NCBI RefSeq assembly: GCF_001640805.2
Contig: NC_066843.1
Location: forward strand, 4,369,850-4,433,849
Direction: 5' to 3'
From: Lates calcarifer
Taxonomy: Eukaryota; Chordata; Actinopteri; Centropomidae
DNA: 64,000 bases
Both the position numbers and the translations under genes were made by a program. Within the stretch, counting starts at the first letter, position 1. Each line of letters begins with the position of its first letter. The notes beneath the pieces were generated by a model. It was not told the DNA's origin. It worked only from the letters and a program-made list of their open reading frames with translations, and made no database searches. Positions 57,541 through 64,000 of this stretch are shown piece after piece.

Positions 57541-59311
57541 TAAAAGGTTGATAATATGTTAGTGTTGTGTTTGCAGCTTGTTTCCACTGCTGATAGGCAA
57601 CAAAAGCCAGTTACTGTATTTTTTAAAGGTTCAGTTTTGTTAACAATATGCAAACAGACAAAAAATAAAAGAACTGAAAAGTAATTCAGACATTCATGGC
57701 TAGAAAGCTCATGTTTTCCCACTTGATTGTAAAGGTAGCTGAAAAGAAGAAGCAAAAACTGATCGTTTTCCAAGGCAAAAGAAGGTAGACCAAAGATTAA
57801 ACACAGCTATGGATTGAAGCCTTTTAGAAGAAAATACACTGTAATATCTGTGTGCTTACAGAAACAGGTCACAACCTCCACCACAAACGAGTGCTGGTGA
57901 CCTTATTTAACATAATAAGAATCAGAAATGCAAGATTATGCAGTCACAGATAACGAAAGTAATGTTTCAAGAAAGCAGGAAGGTAGGTCTCTACCTAGAA
58001 TCCAAGCTTTGGAGACTTTATCTTTGTGATTTGTTCTGACATACATCTCCTCTGGTAATTCATACAAGTCTGAGCACAAAACCAAACAAGAGGTTGTCAG
58101 AATATTGCATCTTGGTTGTCAATATAGATTTCTTAGAGAGAGACGAGAGGCTGAGAGAAAGACAGAGATAGAGAGGCCCCTCAGGCAGAGAGCAGGGAAA
58201 TAGCTGTAATGTTATCAAAAGCTTGTCATATTTGCACAGGTTCTTTCTCTTGTGGCAGTGTGTGGCGATGGTTGTCAATACAGAGAGAGTGAGAGAAAGC
58301 AGCAGAGAAAAGAGACAAGACACAGACGTAGACTGACTGACTTGTGGTTTTGAATCTTACAGCAGTACAGCCCATGACTGTAGTATTTTCCACTGGAAAT
58401 TCACACCGAATCAGAAAACAAAACTCATCACAACACGCCTGTCAAGCAGATGATATCGACTTATGACAGATGTATCAAAAAATTAAATATTTATAAGTGT
58501 ATGTGTGGGCATATCCATTCTTGCTTTATTTTACCAAGGTTTCATGTATATTTTATTCATGAAAATAAGGGATGGGCTCCTACAATTTCTATTTTGGATC
58601 TGGTTCCAAGCTGGTAAAGCCAATAAATCCCATATCAAATCTTTCATTCATGTCTTCTGTTTAGTTGGTGTTTGCCTCTCTCTCTGACACTGAACAACAA
58701 ACATGGCTGATTGAAGTCAACAAAAGAACTCCAATACGTAACATGTGGGCATGACAAAGAGGGAACGATAAATCCTTTTTTAAAAATATCTACAACCCAA
58801 CATGTATATGGTGTTTTTGATAACTTGTGACCTGCAGCAGTGCAACAAGTTTGCCTTCAGGTAACATTAAGTGCAAATCATCAGGGATTTATTTAACTGA
58901 TATTGAAGAATGACATAGTAGAATTAATATTATTAAGCTGCAGGAAAATGAGTGAGGGTAGTGTTAATGGATGTCACAGAGCTCTATAACCTCTCAGCAC
59001 AGCAGGATGCCCATGGTTTAGATTTGTTAGTTTATTGTCTATTAGTGTTAGTGTCATGCTTGTGTGGTAATTGGTCAAAATGCTGGATTCTTATGTATCA
59101 AGTTACATCTTTGTTACACAAAACAGAATTTGTTACTGTGCTCAGTGAAATGAAAACATGTCTTGTCCATCAAACACACTGCTTAAATTGATAAGCAGAT
59201 TCAAAACAGGATTCAGATTCAAGAAAATGCATCAAACATGGAACACTAAATGAGGGAAATACAATTAAAAAGAGAGATGCCAAGAACCAAAATGTAATTA
59301 AATCTACAGTA

Positions 59312-59708
59312 CAAGGTGCGATCAAAAAGTTCCAAGACTGTTCCTGTTGGGAACAAAAGGGGCGCAGTACAGTAATGTGAATGCAGGTTCTGATGCGTCT
59401 GAGGGAGGAGATTCGTCACTCACCGCCCGCTCTACTTGCCTGATTTTGCTCCCTGCAACTTTTTCCTCTCCCTCAAAATGAAATTCAAGCTGAAGGGCCA
59501 CCATTTTGACACAGTGAAGGAGATCCAGCGCGAGTCACAAATAGTGCTTGATGTGTTTACAGGACTTCCACTGAGCGTGGCAGGAGCGCTGGGAGCAGTG
59601 TATCACTGCACAACGCGACTACTTTGAAGGGGATGGCTGCCAAATTTAAATCAGGTATGGTTTTTGCCTGTTATAGGCACAGTCTCAAAACTTTTTGATC
59701 GTACCTCG
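59312..59708 (+). mobile_element. Internally deleted mariner-family transposon (397 bp)
   Basis: Bounded by TA at 59310-59311 and 59709-59710. Terminal inverted repeats: left CAAGGTGCGATCAAAAAGTT, right (rc) CGAGGTACGATCAAAAAGTT, both continuing to a GACTG. The remaining transposase is the C-terminal part in the plus frame from about 59421 to 59624: RPLYLPDFAPCNFF (like mariner YSPDLAPCDFF, with the third catalytic Asp), then LKGHHFDTVKEIQ. A frameshift and stop follow. Most of the gene (a full mariner is about 1.3 kb) is gone. Confidence 0.85.
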
Positions 59709-62700
59709 TATGCTCTGGGGTGCAGGGTTTAGTGCTCATTGCAATTCTTTCAACTTTCAGAAAGTTTCCAAAAAAGTTTGAGCTTCTCTCAGTAGAAACT
59801 GTGTTAGAAATCAGAAGATCTCCAGATTTAAAAGGAAAAAATACCCATTATCTACCATAGTACAGCTTCTTCACGTTATCCCTCCACAACCTGTTTCTCT
59901 CACTTTTGTGCACACACATGGTACATCTGTGCATTTTAAGACACTGTGCTCATTTCACCAGACTTCAGTCGAGTCAGGACTGACTGATGTAAGCTTGTAT
60001 TTGGGTCAGTGGGAAGCAGTGCCTGGTCTGATCTGATCTGATCTGGGTCTGTTTATCAGCCCCACTGTCTTGTGTGTACCCAGGAGAAGCTGGAGTCCTT
60101 TCACATCTCCAGTTCCTGAACTGGAGCAGAGCGAACTGTGAAGCATCGCAGTCACATACACACAGAGTCAGCCAGTGTCCTGTGGGTTGCCCATCACTCA
60201 TGGGCTCTGTCCCAAATACTGAAAAGACATTTCACCCTATAACTTACAGTAGCCACTGGATTAAAAATCCTTCACAGTCATTTAGTTTTAAAAGTTGGTC
60301 TTACTTCTAGGTTGCAAATAAGTTTTTTAGTTACTAAATTTCGAATTCTAGTTTGACTGATTTTTACTAAAAGTCTTTTCTGGTTTCTTTTTTTGCTTCA
60401 GTTTCCAATAATAATTTTCTCCAAGAACCATTTCATGACTGGGGGATGGTGTTCTCTTGACAAATACCCAGAGAAGATGTTCAGCACATGAACAAACAAA
60501 TCTTCAAACCTTCAGATCCTCGAGCTGAACTCAGTGTACCGCTGTATTTTCACTGTCTGAATCTGCAGCCTTTTGGATTAAAGTTCTTCTTTCTCACACA
60601 ATTGTCAGTGGTGATATAAAGTTATTTCCATGTCAAAAGCTCATTCAAAGACACAAAGGCCACAGATAGAACCACGAGAGACAGGAAGCTGCTGGGCTAT
60701 TAACCTTAGAAACAGTGCTTAAAGGCCTGGTTTTGTACTAACTTTGAACAAACCATCAATCGATTGAACTGGCTTTTACTCCACTGAAGACAGCCAGTGG
60801 AACTGACTTGAACTGAACTGAGCAAAATGATTTAATTCCCACCTTTATCCATTCTTAATATGCCATTTATAAAAAATAATAACGTGAGGTCTGTTTTACT
60901 GTTGTGAATCTACACATACTTTTATGTATCAGTCAACTGGTTTTCCCAATCTCTGATTTTGAGAATTAAAGTAAGTAATAGCTTCTTTTTGTTTGTATTT
61001 TGTGGCTTTAATGTGATGTTACAGAGTTATTGTAGAGTTAAAGCCTAAACAAAGAACTTTATGTAATTAGCTGGCCTGACAGCTTTTTGCTTGTTTTTTC
61101 TCAAACCTGCTAACAGCAAAGTGGTTTTGACAATGGCAAATTAGAAGCTGTTTCTCTCACTTGTTTCCTTTCTTTTCTAAGGGAACTCTCCTCTTTGTTC
61201 CTTTGTCTGTATGCTCTCTTTGTTAATGCAATCACGGCTTTGCACGCTGTAGATAAGTAACGCAGCAAAACAGTGAAAACAGAGCTCTGAACCAGTGAGT
61301 TTCTGAGCTGATGTTCCCTCTTGGTGCTCTAAACATCCCTGACTCTCACACAGAAGAGCACGTACACACATTCACGTGTTAATTACATGCATACACACAG
61401 CACACACTCACTCCCTGCTTATTCCTGTTTATCACAGATCCCCTGGACATTAATTCCAATGATGCCTGACAAGCAACAGGCAACCAAAGCAGCTAAATAA
61501 GCAGGGATATAAATAAATCCCACACATCTGCTTCAATCAGTCACTTCCTGTCTGCGAGAGACAGCCACTAATGGACAGAGTTAATGTAGCCAGTTATCCT
61601 TGATGTGTCTGTGTAGGAGTCAGTGATGCCCCCGTCCTCTGCTCAGTGTCTACTCGGCTCTCTTCCTGTCAGACTCTCGAGCCTCCAGACAACCTGGTAC
61701 ATGCTGTCCTAGCCTGCCATTGGCTGCCACAAAGTGACACAGTCTGACCTTACGGCTAATAATAACAGAGAGGCCATCGCCCTTCTAAACTCTGCTGACT
61801 GTCGGTGAAGGAGAAGAGATGTTGACTGATATGATGGTGAGACAACAGGACCAGACACTGCAAATTGATATTTTTAAGTTGACTGACACAACAATTGCAT
61901 AGGTCTATGTGTGAATGTGCTGTATACAGGTGATTATAAACTCTTTCCAAGGCATTAGTAGATGTGTCTTTGTTCTTTCAGAGCTTCTCCAGAATCAGAC
62001 TCTTTAATACCAACTGCCCTTTCATGCAGGTAAGGGTAGAAAACTGTTTCAACCTCAAGCCACTTATGGTTTTTATGCAACATATGCAAGGATTTATTAT
62101 CAGTAATAACTTTCAGCAGTCTGTGTGAAAGTTAGTGTGAGGTTAGAGTTAAAATTCTTCTTATTTAACATCAAACACAATCTTTTCCTGATCTTGATCA
62201 AGTGGTTTTAGTTGAAGAGCCAAACCATACTAGTTGCTCCATGTAGATTTTGTAGTAATAAACAACTGAAAAGCACCAGCAGAGTCTGACCTCTCAAGAA
62301 AAGAAACAAGAGCATCAGATGTTTAAGCAAATGTCCACTAAATGTTCCCTAAACTTTGACAAAGTAACTACGTTAAGTCAAACCACAACATTTCTCCAAT
62401 CAAGTCTTTTGGGCCTTCAACTAATAAAACCTTAACCATAATGATGTCAGATCAGAAAACAACTTTTGCAACAGAAATCTGTGGCATCACGTCATTCTGG
62501 TGGGCAATTACAAGCTATGTACAGTATTTTGACTTGAAGGACTTGCTGAGCAGCTAAATACATTCTTGTCTCAAACTATGAGGAAAAAATGTTTTTATGA
62601 CTATCCAGGCATGTGTTTTGGTAAAAGAAAATAGCTGCATAAGAGAAAAGGGTGAAGCTGGGAAAAAAGCCACCTCTTTTGCTCACAGGGTCAACGTTAG

Positions 62701-63204
62701 CCTTTATTTTAGGGGGACAAGTTGAGAGAGTGCACATCCAAAAAAAGCCTGAAGCTGGATCCGAAACCTGAAAGCAGAAGTCAGGAAATATATCTGCAAA
62801 CAGTACTGATAAATGTTATTTAATAAAGCTACAGATATGGTTGTAGTGATGCCTGATGATATCGTACAAGATTAAATATCATATAATATAATATCAGATA
62901 AAACCTGTTGACATACTTGCAGACATTTATTATGTGAGATAAGCAGAGCGGCACTGCAGGACAGAAATATAGAATGAAAGTGTCCCATCAGACAAATCCT
63001 GGTTAAATAAAGATTTCAAAAAGGGCACTCTGGCACATCACTGCATTAATATAATTCATGGAAATTAAGGCTGATTTTCCTGCAGTTGGAAGTATAATTT
63101 TTGCTTTTTGTGGTACTTTTAGCACACACATCACTGTGATGTGGAGAGGAGCCGTATTTTCACTAGATATTGTATCACATGTCACAGATAAGAATAACTC
63201 AGTG

Positions 63205-63560
63205 TCAAAACCCCAGATAGTCAAAGGAAATGTTTGGCATTTTGAGGAATACGCCAAGCTGCTGCCACTCTCAGTATCTGTAAGGTAAATATGTAGCTGC
63301 AGCTAAAAGTTGGTCATATTAGCATCAACACTGGAAACAGGTGAAAACAGCTGCTCCGGCTCTGTCAAAAGATCATAAAATCTACCTACTAACAGCTCTT
63401 AAATTCTCTGATTAACACATTATTTCTTGTTTATTTTATACAAAAACTTAAGTGTAAAAACAACCACTTTCCATCTTAAAAGAACCAGTAATTTCCTGGA
63501 GTCCCTGCTGTTTGCGTGGTAACTGCTCAGAGCCAAGAAATATATCAGCATGTAACCAGC
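63205..63560 (+). repeat. Second copy of the 20.7-kb teleost repeat type
   Basis: Contains AAATGTTTGGCATTTTGAGG, AATACGCCAAGCTGCTGCC, GTCATATTAGCATCAACACT, AAACAGGTGAAAACAGCTGC and AAGTGTAAAAACAACCACTT, then AATTTCCTGGAGTCCCTGCT and CAGAGCCAAGAAATATATCA, matching in order the structure of the 20735-20945 repeat but longer. Confidence 0.55.
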
Positions 63561-64000
63561 ACAAAAGGGCAAATTTGTGGGGGTGTATCATTTTTGTACT
63601 TTGGTTCTGGACAGCAAAAATTTATATTCAACGAGAGTTTCAACAATTAGATGCCACTGATGTGAACCATGTTAATTAAGCGTAGGTCCACATGAAAATA
63701 GGAGATAGAATAGATCCAATTATTTAATGTGTGATTGTAATTTATTTCCAAATTTGACTTTATGTGGTTGTAAAAAATGCTGCATGCTCAGGAATGAGGC
63801 GCAGATATAACTCCATGACAAGTTTGATATGTGCTGTATATATGGCTCTGCTGACAAGTCTGTTTGCGATTGTACAAATCGGACCCACAACACACATGTT
63901 CATTAAATTAGCCAAATGTGTCTCTGACCTCGCCTGGACATGATGGATAATCACATCTTCAACGCTTCTTGGTGATTTTATGCCTGAACTTTAGGTGCTG

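Larger units (their letters stand above)
41431..64000. other. Gene-poor stretch past kcnj3
   Basis: No open frame in these 22.5 kb shows protein-like composition with splice context. It holds interspersed repeats, MITEs, one deleted mariner, a 30-bp minisatellite and microsatellites (each listed). Sub-stretches not covered by repeats (43.0-46.6, 47.9-50.4, 52.2-57.2, 58-59.3 and 59.8-63.2 kb) may include regulatory DNA; see findings. Confidence 0.5.

Overview
The window is vertebrate nuclear DNA, almost certainly from a teleost (probably percomorph) fish. It has spliced genes with GT-AG introns, few genes per kilobase, many short interspersed repeats of types common in fish genomes, decayed Tc1 and mariner transposons, and microsatellites. 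All calls come from reading the sequence and its translations; nothing was searched against a database.

Two genes are clear. (1) znf281, a C2H2 zinc-finger transcription factor gene, lies on the minus strand: six coding exons from 17005 down to 9202 (808 residues), a noncoding exon start at 17054, candidate first exons and promoter at about 18.3-18.8 kb, and a probable long 3' UTR reaching toward 6.75 kb. (2) kcnj3, encoding the G-protein-gated inward rectifier subunit GIRK1/Kir3.1, lies on the plus strand: three coding exons at 26389-27054, 37070-37286 and 40330-40994 (515 residues), with introns of about 10.0 and 3.0 kb and a short 3' UTR ending near 41.43 kb. The two genes are divergently arranged.

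Between them, on the minus strand, 24.6-22.5 kb holds what looks like a complete small gene that I do not recognise. It has a TATA-like box, an ATG at 24555, five exons with good junctions, an open frame of 275 codons, a stop at 22556 and AATAAA 47 bases later. The protein begins with Ala/Gly/Pro/Thr-rich repeats and ends in about six tandem 18-residue Cys-containing repeats (54-bp units). Exon-plus-intron blocks have been duplicated inside it. A one-base loss in exon 2 is offset by a one-base gain in exon 3, so the spliced frame stays open. This is the best candidate for something undescribed.

At the extreme left (1-497, plus strand) two short segments look like the last two coding exons of an unidentified gene. 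The rest of 0.5-6.7 kb and the whole of 41.5-64 kb hold no gene I can support. They contain interspersed repeats, MITE-like elements with terminal inverted repeats, a 397-bp deleted mariner with both ends and TA duplications, a 30-bp minisatellite and simple repeats. A few stretches could be regulatory, including a perfect DR1 nuclear-receptor motif at 44738-44750.

There is no operon logic here. The genes are independent, although the interval between znf281 and kcnj3 may hold control elements for either.
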